Under the pieces are notes generated by a model. The model had not been told where the DNA came from. It saw only the letters and a list, made by a program, of their open reading frames with translations, and made no database searches. This document shows, piece by piece, positions 7,579-16,031 of a DNA stretch of 41,614 nt (position 1 is the first letter of the stretch; the number at the start of each line of letters is the position of its first letter). The position numbers and the translations under genes were made by a program. The stretch lies in contig JAFGKD010000057.1 of assembly GCA_016928775.1 (NCBI GenBank), positions 1 to 41,614 on the forward strand. The letters run 5' to 3'. The DNA is from Candidatus Zhuqueibacterota bacterium. GTDB lineage: Bacteria > Zhuqueibacterota > Zhuqueibacteria > Residuimicrobiales > Krinioviventaceae.

Positions 7579-10572
7579 ATGAAATTTATGAAATTATGGC
7601 CGTTAAGCAAGTCCATCCGTCGTCGACCTACAAATGTTTGCCTGCTGTTACTGGCTTTTATTTTCATTCAGAAAACGAACATTCTGGCTCAAGTGCCGCT
7701 ATACGCCCTACAAACCAAAAATCTGCGCCTGGTATATTACGATAGAAACCACACTTATTTGCTCCCTCACACCGCCCGCTGCTTTGAGAACTCTCTCAAG
7801 TTTCATCGGGCGCTTTTTAATTACAAACCGTCAGAAGAGGTCACTATTCTGTTCCAGGATTTTAATGATTATGGCTCGGGCGGCACGAGCACCATTCCCT
7901 GGAATTATATCAATGTCGGGATCGAGCCTTTTGATTATGTCTATGAAACCTCTCCGACCAACGAGCGCATGAACTGGGTGATGAACCATGAGCTGGTGCA
8001 CGTGCTGGCCACCGACAAAGCCGGCAAAACCGATGCATTTTTCAGAAAAATATTTGGCGGCAAGGTATCCCCCGTTGCCGAGAATCCCCTCTCGATGTAC
8101 TATAGCTATCTGACGACGCCACGTTGGTACTCTCCGCGCTGGTATCACGAAGGTATCGCCACATTTATGGAAACCTGGATGTCCGGCGGCATTGGCCGGG
8201 CGCAAAACGGCTATGATGAAATGGTGTTCCGCACCATGATCGTCGACAGCAGCTATTTTTATGACGTTGTGGGCCTGGAATCCGAAGGTACGACGATTGA
8301 TTTCCAAATTGGCGTCAATTCCTATCTTTATGGAACTCGGTTTATCAGCTACCTCGTTGATCATTATGGCGTCGATAAACTGCTGCAATGGTACAATCGC
8401 ACCAATGACAGCAAGCGTTATTTTTCAGCGCAGTTTAAAAATGTTTACGGTGTTTCGCTCGACAGCGAATGGTCAAAATGGATAAGCTGGGAACGAACAT
8501 GGCAGCGCGCCAATCTGGATTCGATCCGATTGAGCCCGGTGACGCCGTATCGAACTATTTATCCCGAAGCATTGGGTTCGGTGTCACGCGCTTTTTATGA
8601 TGCCGCAAAAACAAAGCTGTATGTCGGAGCGAATTTCCCGGGACAAATGGCGCACATCGCCGAAATAGATATTCAGACGGGTACGATTCGTACCATTTGT
8701 CACGTGCCCACACCGGCGTTGTATTATGTTTCATCGCTGGCCTATGATCCGACATCCGGCCGCTTGTTTTTCACCACTCACAACAGCTCGTCCTGGCGCG
8801 ATCTGAACGCGGTCGATATTCAAACCGGCAAGGTGACGCTGTTGATGCGGCATGCACGAATCGGCGATCTGGTTTTTAATCCAGCGGATAAATCCCTCTG
8901 GGGCGTACGACATCATGACGGATTTTCCACACTGGTCAGAGTTCCAGCGCCGTATCATCATTTCGAGGAAATTTTGCCATTAAAATACGGCAAAGACTTG
9001 TTTGATATCGACATTTCGCCGGACGGCGTCTATTTGTCCGCTTCGCTGGTTGAGATTAATGGCAGTCAAAGTCTGGTGCGCTGGCAGCTGCAAAATCTGC
9101 TCAACGGCAACAGCGATTATGAATTTGTCGAAGCCTTTGAGGATAATTCGCCGCAAAACTTTGTCTTTTCGCCCGATGGCACATATTTGTATGGCACATC
9201 CTATTATAGCGGCGTGTCCAATGTCTATCGAATTGATCTTGAAACCAAAACGACGGTGCCGCTGACCAATGGCGAAACCGGCTTTTTCCGCCCCGTGCCC
9301 ATCTCGCACGATTCATTGATCGTGTTCCGCTATTCGGGACAGGGCTTTTTGCCGGTGAAAATGGCCGCGGAGCCGCAGAACATCAGGGCGATCAGCTTTC
9401 TTGGACACAAAATTGTCGAGGAATATCCGGTTCTCAAAACCTGGAAACTCGAGCCGCCGTCGCCTGACCTTATTGATCTTGACTCCCTCACCATCGCATC
9501 GGGTAGCTACAATGGATTAAAAGCAATGCGACTTGCCTCTGCCTACCCTGTTGTCGAAGGGTATAAAAATCTGGCGGCTTATGGCGTGCGCTTAAATTTC
9601 CAGGATCCATTGGGCGGCATCAATGGATTGACCATCACCACCGCCTATTCACCGTACGACTTTCTCGCGCCGGAAGAAAGGTTCCATTTTAATTTTGAGG
9701 TTGATCATTGGAATTGGAAGGTGAACGGCGCTTATAACGCTTCCGATTTTTACGATCTATTTGGTCCCACCAAAACGAGTCGCAAAGGCTATTCATTGGG
9801 TGTGCAGTATGGCAATAGCTTGTATTATAATAGGCCCAAAATTCTGGACTATACGCTGCAGCTCAGCGGCTATAGCGGTCTGGAACGATTGCCGGATTTT
9901 CAAAATATCGCCATTACCTATGATCGATTTTTATCATTCGGGGCGAAATTAAACTATTCTTATGTGCTCAAGACACTCGGAGCGGTTGAGTATGAAAAAG
10001 GTATCAATTGGCGATTCCTCACACGGACAAATTATGTGAACTCGGTCTTTTTTCCTCGCTTTTATGCGAATCTTGACTATGGCTTTCTATTGCCACTTTC
10101 GCATTCGTCCATCTGGCTGAGAAGTTCGGCCGGCTATTCGGTTGGCGAGAGAGACGAACCATTGGCCAATTTTTATTTTGGCGGATTCGGTAATAACTGG
10201 ATCGACTATCAAGAGATGAGTCGTTATCGAGAATATTACAGCTTTCCCGGCGTAGAGCTGAACAGCCTTGGCGGCACCAATTACGGCAAATTTATGTTGG
10301 AGTGGACGGTGCCGCCGCTGCGTTTCCGGCGCTTTGGCTTTACCAGCATCTATTGCCGGTGGGCTCGTTTGGCACTTTTCTCTTCAGCTCTCGTGACCAA
10401 TATCGACGCCCAGCAATCGAGACGATATGCGACAAACATTGGGGGACAACTGGATTTTCGTCTGGTGACCTGGTCCCTTCTAAACTCGACACTTTCGTTC
10501 GGTTATGCGATGGCTTTTGAAGACAATGCCAAAACGTCAACAGAGTTTATGATTTCTTTAAAGATATTATAA
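7579..10572 (+). CDS. Exported metalloprotease-propeller protein with probable C-terminal outer-membrane barrel
   Basis: About 997 residues from ATG 7579; ATG 7588 is equally possible and neither has a strong ribosome site. An N-terminal hydrophobic segment (LLLLAFIFIQ) acts as signal. The first third is a gluzincin-type peptidase: HELVH at 7987-8001 (zinc-binding His pair plus catalytic Glu) and a downstream WYHEGIATFMETW that can supply the third ligand. The middle third contains propeller-like blades with repeated 'FSPDGTYLYGTS' and 'ISPDGVYLSASL' motifs, as in TolB/DPP-IV-type proteins. The last third has alternating aromatic beta-strands typical of an outer-membrane barrel (surface-antigen type) and ends FMISLKIL. 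Such proteases are common in Bacteroidota and Calditrichota relatives. The substrate is unknown. A palindromic repeat lies on each side of the gene. Confidence 0.85.
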   Translation: MKFMKLWPLSKSIRRRPTNVCLLLLAFIFIQKTNILAQVPLYALQTKNLRLVYYDRNHTYLLPHTARCFENSLKFHRALFNYKPSEEVTILFQDFNDYGSGGTSTIPWNYINVGIEPFDYVYETSPTNERMNWVMNHELVHVLATDKAGKTDAFFRKIFGGKVSPVAENPLSMYYSYLTTPRWYSPRWYHEGIATFMETWMSGGIGRAQNGYDEMVFRTMIVDSSYFYDVVGLESEGTTIDFQIGVNSYLYGTRFISYLVDHYGVDKLLQWYNRTNDSKRYFSAQFKNVYGVSLDSEWSKWISWERTWQRANLDSIRLSPVTPYRTIYPEALGSVSRAFYDAAKTKLYVGANFPGQMAHIAEIDIQTGTIRTICHVPTPALYYVSSLAYDPTSGRLFFTTHNSSSWRDLNAVDIQTGKVTLLMRHARIGDLVFNPADKSLWGVRHHDGFSTLVRVPAPYHHFEEILPLKYGKDLFDIDISPDGVYLSASLVEINGSQSLVRWQLQNLLNGNSDYEFVEAFEDNSPQNFVFSPDGTYLYGTSYYSGVSNVYRIDLETKTTVPLTNGETGFFRPVPISHDSLIVFRYSGQGFLPVKMAAEPQNIRAISFLGHKIVEEYPVLKTWKLEPPSPDLIDLDSLTIASGSYNGLKAMRLASAYPVVEGYKNLAAYGVRLNFQDPLGGINGLTITTAYSPYDFLAPEERFHFNFEVDHWNWKVNGAYNASDFYDLFGPTKTSRKGYSLGVQYGNSLYYNRPKILDYTLQLSGYSGLERLPDFQNIAITYDRFLSFGAKLNYSYVLKTLGAVEYEKGINWRFLTRTNYVNSVFFPRFYANLDYGFLLPLSHSSIWLRSSAGYSVGERDEPLANFYFGGFGNNWIDYQEMSRYREYYSFPGVELNSLGGTNYGKFMLEWTVPPLRFRRFGFTSIYCRWARLALFSSALVTNIDAQQSRRYATNIGGQLDFRLVTWSLLNSTLSFGYAMAFEDNAKTSTEFMISLKIL

Positions 10573-10574
10573 AG

Positions 10575-10683
10575 ATAGAACGCGGATTAGACGGATTGAA
10601 CTGATAAAAACGGATTTTATTTTGATTGTGAAACGTCAAACATCCGTCCAAATCCGCTCAATCCGTTCAATCTGTGTTCCATA
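10575..10683. repeat. Palindromic ACACGGAT-type repeat, copy D, containing two heptanucleotide units
   Basis: The left arm is ATAGAACGCGGATTAGACGG (from 10576) and the right arm ends GTTCAATCTGTGTTCCATA. The loop contains GTGAAAC GTCAAAC (10628-10641) preceded by T-rich sequence, the same composite seen in copy A. It begins three bases after the upstream stop codon. Confidence 0.8.
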
Positions 10684-10719
10684 TTGTCTGCTCCAGCTCA
10701 TTAAATTAAAAATCGACTC

Positions 10720-11721
10720 ATGTCTATTTTGAAAATCGTTTTCAGCCTGTTTCCTGTTTTGATCTTCCTCATCGCGCTGGTGTCATTGGATAGCTACAAG
10801 CTGGTCAGGCTAACTGCTGTTTTAAAAACAATCTGTTTGGGCGGCGTAGTCGCTCTTGTCGCTTATTTTCTAAACACCTGGCTTTCACCACTATTTGCCG
10901 ATTCACTCTCTATCTTTATCAGGTATATATCGCCAGTAATCGAGGAGACATTAAAGGCTATTTACATCGTTTATTTGATTCGAACCAACAAAGTGGGATT
11001 TTTGGTGGATGCGGCCATTTGCGGCTTTGCGATTGGCGCCGGTTTCGCTATGGTCGAAAATATCTATTATCTTCAATCCTTGCAACAATCCAATATGCTG
11101 GTTTGGCTGATTCGTGGGTGCGGCACCGCAGTCATGCATGGCGGCACAACGGCCATATGTGCCATTTTAAACAAAAGTATGTCAGAGCGCCAGCGCAACA
11201 AATTTCTTGCGATAGTGCCCGGTCTGCTTGCTGCCATTTTAATTCATTCCATTTTTAATCATTTTTTCATACCTCCTATCTTCACCACAATTGCCCAGCT
11301 TGCTACACTGCCGCTTTTTTTGATTGTTATTTTTTCCTATAGTGAAAAGGTTCTTCGCAACTGGCTGGAACTGGGCATGGATAATGATGTCCAGCTACTG
11401 GACTCCATTTTGACGGGAACGATTTCCGAGACCAGGGCAGGCATGTATCTTTTATCTCTCAAAAAGAAATTCCCCGGCGAGGTGGTTGCCGATATGTTGT
11501 GTTTTTTACGCATTCATCTTGAATTGGCCATCCGGGCAAAAGGGATGTTGCTGCTACGAAATGCCGGCTTTAGGGCTACCATGGAGCTTGATATTCGAGA
11601 AAAACTCATCGAGTTAAAATTTTTAGAAAAAAGTATCGGCACCACCGGAAAACTCGCCTTGTCGCCGATAGTGCATTCGTCGACTCGCGATTTATGGCAG
11701 TTGTATGTGGTGCAACAGTAA
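10720..11721 (+). CDS. PrsW-family intramembrane metalloprotease
   Basis: A polytopic membrane protein of 333 residues. PrsW motifs are all present: EETLK (75-79), GFAMVENIYY with E113/N114, H140 in VMHGGTTA and HSIFNHF with H176/H181. In Bacillus, PrsW performs site-1 cleavage of the anti-sigma factor RsiW; most other members are uncharacterised. Here a membrane anti-sigma-like protein is encoded 4.6 kb upstream, so a functional link is possible but unproven. After the last membrane helix (about 200-212) there is a soluble helical tail of roughly 120 residues, which short PrsW proteins lack. ATG 10720 lacks a clear Shine-Dalgarno site. Confidence 0.88.
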   Translation: MSILKIVFSLFPVLIFLIALVSLDSYKLVRLTAVLKTICLGGVVALVAYFLNTWLSPLFADSLSIFIRYISPVIEETLKAIYIVYLIRTNKVGFLVDAAICGFAIGAGFAMVENIYYLQSLQQSNMLVWLIRGCGTAVMHGGTTAICAILNKSMSERQRNKFLAIVPGLLAAILIHSIFNHFFIPPIFTTIAQLATLPLFLIVIFSYSEKVLRNWLELGMDNDVQLLDSILTGTISETRAGMYLLSLKKKFPGEVVADMLCFLRIHLELAIRAKGMLLLRNAGFRATMELDIREKLIELKFLEKSIGTTGKLALSPIVHSSTRDLWQLYVVQQ

Positions 11722-11865
11722 TAGTGGTTACCAACCGGACGTTTGGAGATCAAAATTCTCACTCCCTTCTGATGGATTAAGGATATGCTATTCCTTTGCT
11801 TGTTTTTTTCCTTCCTTTCATTTACATTCAGCAAACAAACAAAAACTGATAAATATTAAGGTGAA

Positions 11866-13881
11866 ATGATGAAAACAATTCCCTTTATTTTGCTGTTTTT
11901 GTCTTTAACCACTTTGATCTCCGCTCCCGACAATCAACATAATCCCCAGCGTCTCCGACGCGCCGACAGCTTTTTAGGCATTCACTTTGATTTTCATGCC
12001 GGTCCCGATTGTGATCGCGTCGGCGCGAACACCGATCGCGAGATGATCGAATACATCCTCGATAGGGTCAAGCCGGACTATGTGCAATGCGACTGCAAAG
12101 GCCATCCCGGCTATTCCAGCTATCCGACGCAGGTCGGTCATCCGGCACCGGGATTCGTCGGCGATCCGCTCAAAGTCTGGCGAGAGGTCACGGCTGAACG
12201 CGGTGTGGCACTCTACCTGCATTATTCCGGCGTATGGGATGGGCGCGCGGTGGAATTACATCCGGAATGGGCTCGAATAAATGAGGAGGGCAAACAGGAT
12301 GAACGACTCACGTCGGTCTTTGGCCCGTATGTCGAAAAGCTGCTCATCCCGCAGTTGCAAGAATTGAACGATGTCTATCATATTGACGGTGTCTGGGTGG
12401 ACGGCGAGTGCTGGGCCACAGAGAGGGACTATAAAGAAGATGCGATCAAGGATTTCCAGGCGGAAACAGGCTTGACCACGATTCCGAACCAGCCGGACGA
12501 TCCCGGTTGGTACGAATTCTCCGAATATTGCCGTCAGGGTTTTCGCGATTATTTGAACCATTATGTCACAGCCATGCACCAGCACAATTCGGAATTTCAA
12601 ATCGCCAGCAACTGGGCTTACAGCTCGATGATGCCCGAGCCGGTGACTGTTCCGGTCGATTTTATCTCCGGCGATTTTTCCGCCAAGAACAGCATCAATT
12701 CCGCCCGCCTGGAAGGCCGATCCATGGTCTATCAAGGCAAATCATGGGATTTAATGGCCTGGAGTTTCACCTGGACGGATGGACATTACAGTACCAAATC
12801 CGTGCCGCAGCTCAAACAGGAAGCGGCTATGGTTCTGGCACTCGGCGGTGGTTTTCAGGCCTATTTCCCGCAAAAACGCGACGGCTCCATCCGGCGCTGG
12901 CAGATGAATTTGATGAAAGAGGTGGCCGAATTTTGTCGTGAAAGACAAGCCTTTTGTCACAAAGCTGAACCCGTGCCGCAAATCGGCCTTATCTATTCCG
13001 GCAAAGCATTTTATCGACAAAATCGCAAACTCTTCGCCGCATGGGGTGGCGAGCTCGATCCGCTGAAAGGTGTTCTTCAGGCATTGCTTGAATCACAGAA
13101 CGTTGTCGATGTAGTGATGGAACACCACCTGACAGATCGAATGCAGGATTATCCCCTTTTAATTTATCCCGAGTGGGATTCGATCGAACCCGATTTCAAT
13201 GTACAATTGTTAGAGTATGTAAACAACGGCGGCAATCTTGTCGTCATCAGCCCTGCGAGTGCCAGGCTCTTTGAAAAAGAATTGGGTGTGACGTTGACGG
13301 GCGAAGCCTCCGAAAAAGTGAATGGTCTGTTTGTCAATGGCTGGATCGCCGGGGTGAAATCCGTTTCGCAAGCCGTGGATTTGGCCGATGATGTCAAACC
13401 ATTTGGCAAGATTTATCGAAACAATGATAATACCGGTGATTATGACATCGCGGCGTCCATACGCGACTATGGTCGAGGTAAAATCGCCGGTGTCTATCTC
13501 GAGTTGGGCGCGGCGTATGTTGCAAAATCAACAACCGTGGCGCGCGACTTTATAGCGGGTTTGGTCGACGAGATGTTTCCCGATCCGATCGTTACGGTCA
13601 CCGGTTCGCACCAGGTGGATGTGACGCTCAATCGCATCAATGGTTCACTCGCGGTCAACCTCGTCAACACCGCCGGGCCACATCAGGACGAGCGGGTGAA
13701 TGTGTTTGATGATATTCCCGCAGTCGGGCCTCTTGAAGTGGTGATTGCCGTTCCGGAAAAACCACAACAGGTCGTTCTGCAGCCAGGCCATCGGACAGTC
13801 GATTACACTTATCAAGACGGCAAGATCACCGTATCGATAGATCGACTGGAATTACACGACATCATTCTTTGTGGAATGTGA
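11866..13881 (+). CDS. Exported glycoside hydrolase-like protein (TIM barrel + GATase-like domain)
   Basis: 671 residues; ATG 11866 (or the adjacent ATG 11869) follows AAGGTG. The signal peptide is about 1-20. Residues 35-360 look like a TIM barrel of the fucosidase/GH42-like kind: GIHFDFHAGPDCDRVGANTD, YVQCDCKGHPGYSSY, and VYHIDGVWVDGECW, where D179 or E181 is the likely catalytic residue. Residues about 370-480 resemble the class-I GATase-like (trimerisation) domain found behind several glycosidase barrels (LLIYPEWDSIEPDFNVQLLEY). The C-terminal 150 residues are beta-rich. The precise family and substrate are unknown. A GH29 fucosidase follows in the same direction, and a decayed copy of this gene's 3' end lies beyond it. 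The stop codon is inside a heptanucleotide array. Confidence 0.78.
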   Translation: MMKTIPFILLFLSLTTLISAPDNQHNPQRLRRADSFLGIHFDFHAGPDCDRVGANTDREMIEYILDRVKPDYVQCDCKGHPGYSSYPTQVGHPAPGFVGDPLKVWREVTAERGVALYLHYSGVWDGRAVELHPEWARINEEGKQDERLTSVFGPYVEKLLIPQLQELNDVYHIDGVWVDGECWATERDYKEDAIKDFQAETGLTTIPNQPDDPGWYEFSEYCRQGFRDYLNHYVTAMHQHNSEFQIASNWAYSSMMPEPVTVPVDFISGDFSAKNSINSARLEGRSMVYQGKSWDLMAWSFTWTDGHYSTKSVPQLKQEAAMVLALGGGFQAYFPQKRDGSIRRWQMNLMKEVAEFCRERQAFCHKAEPVPQIGLIYSGKAFYRQNRKLFAAWGGELDPLKGVLQALLESQNVVDVVMEHHLTDRMQDYPLLIYPEWDSIEPDFNVQLLEYVNNGGNLVVISPASARLFEKELGVTLTGEASEKVNGLFVNGWIAGVKSVSQAVDLADDVKPFGKIYRNNDNTGDYDIAASIRDYGRGKIAGVYLELGAAYVAKSTTVARDFIAGLVDEMFPDPIVTVTGSHQVDVTLNRINGSLAVNLVNTAGPHQDERVNVFDDIPAVGPLEVVIAVPEKPQQVVLQPGHRTVDYTYQDGKITVSIDRLELHDIILCGM

Positions 13882-13987
13882 AACGTGGAATGTGAGACGT
13901 GAAACGTCAAACGTGAGACGCGACATCTTTTGTTTCACGTTTGACTTTTGACGTTTGACTTTTGACGTTTCACATTTCACATTTCAC
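13871..13987. repeat. Inverted heptanucleotide array (7 + 8 units)
   Basis: The left half (13871-13919) is seven units: GTGGAAT, GTGAAAC, GTGGAAT, GTGAGAC, GTGAAAC, GTCAAAC, GTGAGAC. The right half (13932-13987) is eight units of the complementary sense: GTTTCAC, GTTTGAC, TTTTGAC, GTTTGAC, TTTTGAC, GTTTCAC, ATTTCAC, ATTTCAC. The halves can pair as a long hairpin around a 12-base centre. The upstream stop codon (13879-13881) lies inside the array, and it ends just before the GGAGG site of the fucosidase gene. Confidence 0.88.
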
Positions 13988-14002
13988 TTTTTGGAGGCTC
14001 TC

Positions 14003-15724
14003 ATGAAACGCTTTATTCTTTTCTTTTTTGCTCTCGCGACACTGCTTCAACTCCTCGCTGCCGAGGATCACATGGCCTGGTGGCGCGAGGCGCGCTTTGG
14101 CCTGTTCATTCATTGGGGACTATATGCTATCCCGGCCGGCGAATGGCAAGGCGAGCGCATTCCCGGCATCAGCGAGTGGATTATGCTGCGCGCACAAATT
14201 CCGGTGGCTGACTATGAAGCTCTGGCACAACAATTTAATCCGATCAAATACGACGCCGATGCCTGGGTGTCATTAGCCAAAGAAGCTGGCATGAAATATA
14301 TCGTCATTACGTCCAAGCATCACGACGGTTTTGCCATGTACCACTCGCAAGTTAATCCTTATAACATTGTGGATGCAACGCCATTCGATCGTGATCCCCT
14401 GAAAGAGCTGGCTGAGGCGTGTAAAAAACACGGCCTTAAACTCGGATTTTATCACTCGCAGGCGCAGGACTGGAATCACCCCGGCGGCTCCTATCGCGGT
14501 TATCCGAAAGAGCCGCACTGGGACAAGACCATGCAGCGCGTGCCGTTCGAACAATACATCGAGGAGAAGGCGTATCCTCAGGTAAAAGAAATTCTCAGCA
14601 ATTACGGTGACATTGCGATCATGTGGTGGGACACGCCCATGGGCATGACCGAGCCAATGGCAGAAAAATTGAACACCCTGCTGGAGCTGCAACCCGGCAT
14701 CATTGCCAATAACCGCCTGTATGGCCCATGGCGCGGCGATTTTTCCACGCCGGAGCAGCATATCCCGCCAACCGGACTCGATTATGACTGGGAGACCTGC
14801 ATGACCATGAACACCAGTTGGGGCTACAAATGGTACGATGATGACTGGAAATCCACCGAAACATTGATTCAATATCTCGCTGATATCGCCAGCAAGGGCG
14901 GCAACTTTTTGCTCAACGTTGGTCCCACCGCAGAAGGAGAAATCCCGGCGCCGAGCATCGAGCGCCTCAAAGGCATTGGCGCGTGGATGACAGTGAACGG
15001 TGAATCTATTTATGGCACGACGGCCAGTCCGTTTTTTAAGCTGCCGTGGGGGCGCTGTACGAAAAAAGTCGATGAAAATAGTGCGACACTTTATTTGCAT
15101 GTTTTCGACTGGCCAAAGAATGGCAAATTGCCCGTAGCAGGATTAAAAAGTAACGTCACGTCAGCTCGACTTTTGGCAGATGGTCAGGCTTTGACCTGGA
15201 CAACGTCTGATAATGACGTCATCATTAACGTTCCGGAGCAAGCGCCTGACGCGGTTAACAGTGTCATTGTATTGGACATCGACGGCGTTTTGGATGTCGA
15301 GAGCAACATGCCCAGGCAGGCGGAAAACGGCACGATTATCCTGCCGGCGCCACTGGCATTTATTCACAACCGCGGTTATAGTATGAAAACCGGCGTGTCC
15401 GATAATTCTGCATCCGCTTACATCACCGACTGGGAATCGGATCGGACATATATCGAATGGATATTTGAGGTTTTAAAGCCGGGAACTTTTCAGATCATTG
15501 CTGAAGCCGCATGTGACCAAAAAACAGAACTGACGATAAAATTTGAGAATCAACAGGTTGCGGCCACTATCCAAAGCACTGGTGGGCCATCAGCGTTTGA
15601 AAAAATTGTGTTGGGCGAATTGATGATAAAGGAATCCGGGCAACAGGTGATTCAGGTGAATCCGGTGCGCGAGTATTGGAAGCCATTGAATTTGCGCACA
15701 TTGATTCTAAAGTCAGCTCAGTAG
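14003..15724 (+). CDS. Alpha-L-fucosidase (GH29), secreted
   Basis: 573 residues from ATG 14003, which follows TTGGAGG (13991-13997); an in-frame ATG at 13955 falls within the heptanucleotide array. Signal peptide about 1-20. The GH29 signature starts at HMAWWREARFGLFIHWGLYA (23-42), with SKHHDGFAMYHS (104-115), LGFYHSQAQDWN, and the nucleophile region DIAIMWWDTP with D210 as predicted catalytic aspartate. GGNFLLNVGPTAEGEI near 300 is also typical. The last 150 residues form a beta-sandwich, probably carbohydrate-binding. It should release fucose from fucosylated glycans in the periplasm or outside the cell. Together with the sulfatase at 37623 it would fit use of sulfated fucose-containing polysaccharides (inference). 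Confidence 0.95.
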   Translation: MKRFILFFFALATLLQLLAAEDHMAWWREARFGLFIHWGLYAIPAGEWQGERIPGISEWIMLRAQIPVADYEALAQQFNPIKYDADAWVSLAKEAGMKYIVITSKHHDGFAMYHSQVNPYNIVDATPFDRDPLKELAEACKKHGLKLGFYHSQAQDWNHPGGSYRGYPKEPHWDKTMQRVPFEQYIEEKAYPQVKEILSNYGDIAIMWWDTPMGMTEPMAEKLNTLLELQPGIIANNRLYGPWRGDFSTPEQHIPPTGLDYDWETCMTMNTSWGYKWYDDDWKSTETLIQYLADIASKGGNFLLNVGPTAEGEIPAPSIERLKGIGAWMTVNGESIYGTTASPFFKLPWGRCTKKVDENSATLYLHVFDWPKNGKLPVAGLKSNVTSARLLADGQALTWTTSDNDVIINVPEQAPDAVNSVIVLDIDGVLDVESNMPRQAENGTIILPAPLAFIHNRGYSMKTGVSDNSASAYITDWESDRTYIEWIFEVLKPGTFQIIAEAACDQKTELTIKFENQQVAATIQSTGGPSAFEKIVLGELMIKESGQQVIQVNPVREYWKPLNLRTLILKSAQ

Positions 15725-15898
15725 AAAACTTTTTGGGCAGTGGCGGTGGGGCATAATGATGATGAAACGCAAATACTTTATGCAGATTGTCCGGTGCTGC
15801 AAATGCCGGTCCATCGTGTTGATTATTTTTATACAAATGGAAAAATAGCATTACAGCTCAATCGTCTGGAATTGCAGGATATCGTGCTTGTTCATTAA
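15725..15898 (+). pseudogene. 3' remnant of a paralogue of the 11866-13881 glycosidase-like gene
   Basis: Directly after the fucosidase stop, an open frame without a usable start codon near its beginning reads GHNDDETQILYADCPVLQMP, then HRVDYFYTNGKIALQLNRLE and LQDIVLVH, stop at 15896-15898. It aligns with the last 40 residues of the 11866-13881 product (VVLQPGHRTVDYTYQDGKIT, then VSIDRLELHDIILCGM), sharing the LQ-H-x-VDY-Y-x-GKI-RLEL-DI-L pattern. It is therefore the tail of a second copy, presumably truncated when the fucosidase gene or a rearrangement replaced the rest. Confidence 0.75.
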
Positions 15899-16031
15899 TT
15901 TGTTTAAATTAAGCACGAAATTATTTATATTGTTTGCCAGGAATTTATTTTAAAATCCCAAACTCGAACTGCTTTTCATCGTGTTTGTGCACACCGAATT
16001 CGTTTTTCGCACGATTCTTATCGGAGGATTT

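Noticed and set aside
13871..13987. Heptanucleotide array as a CRISPR array
   Set aside because: The units are 7 bases, contiguous, with no spacers, and no cas genes are present.
14273..15100. 275-codon reverse open frame opposite the fucosidase gene
   Set aside because: It is antisense to a clearly conserved GH29 gene and shows no family resemblance.
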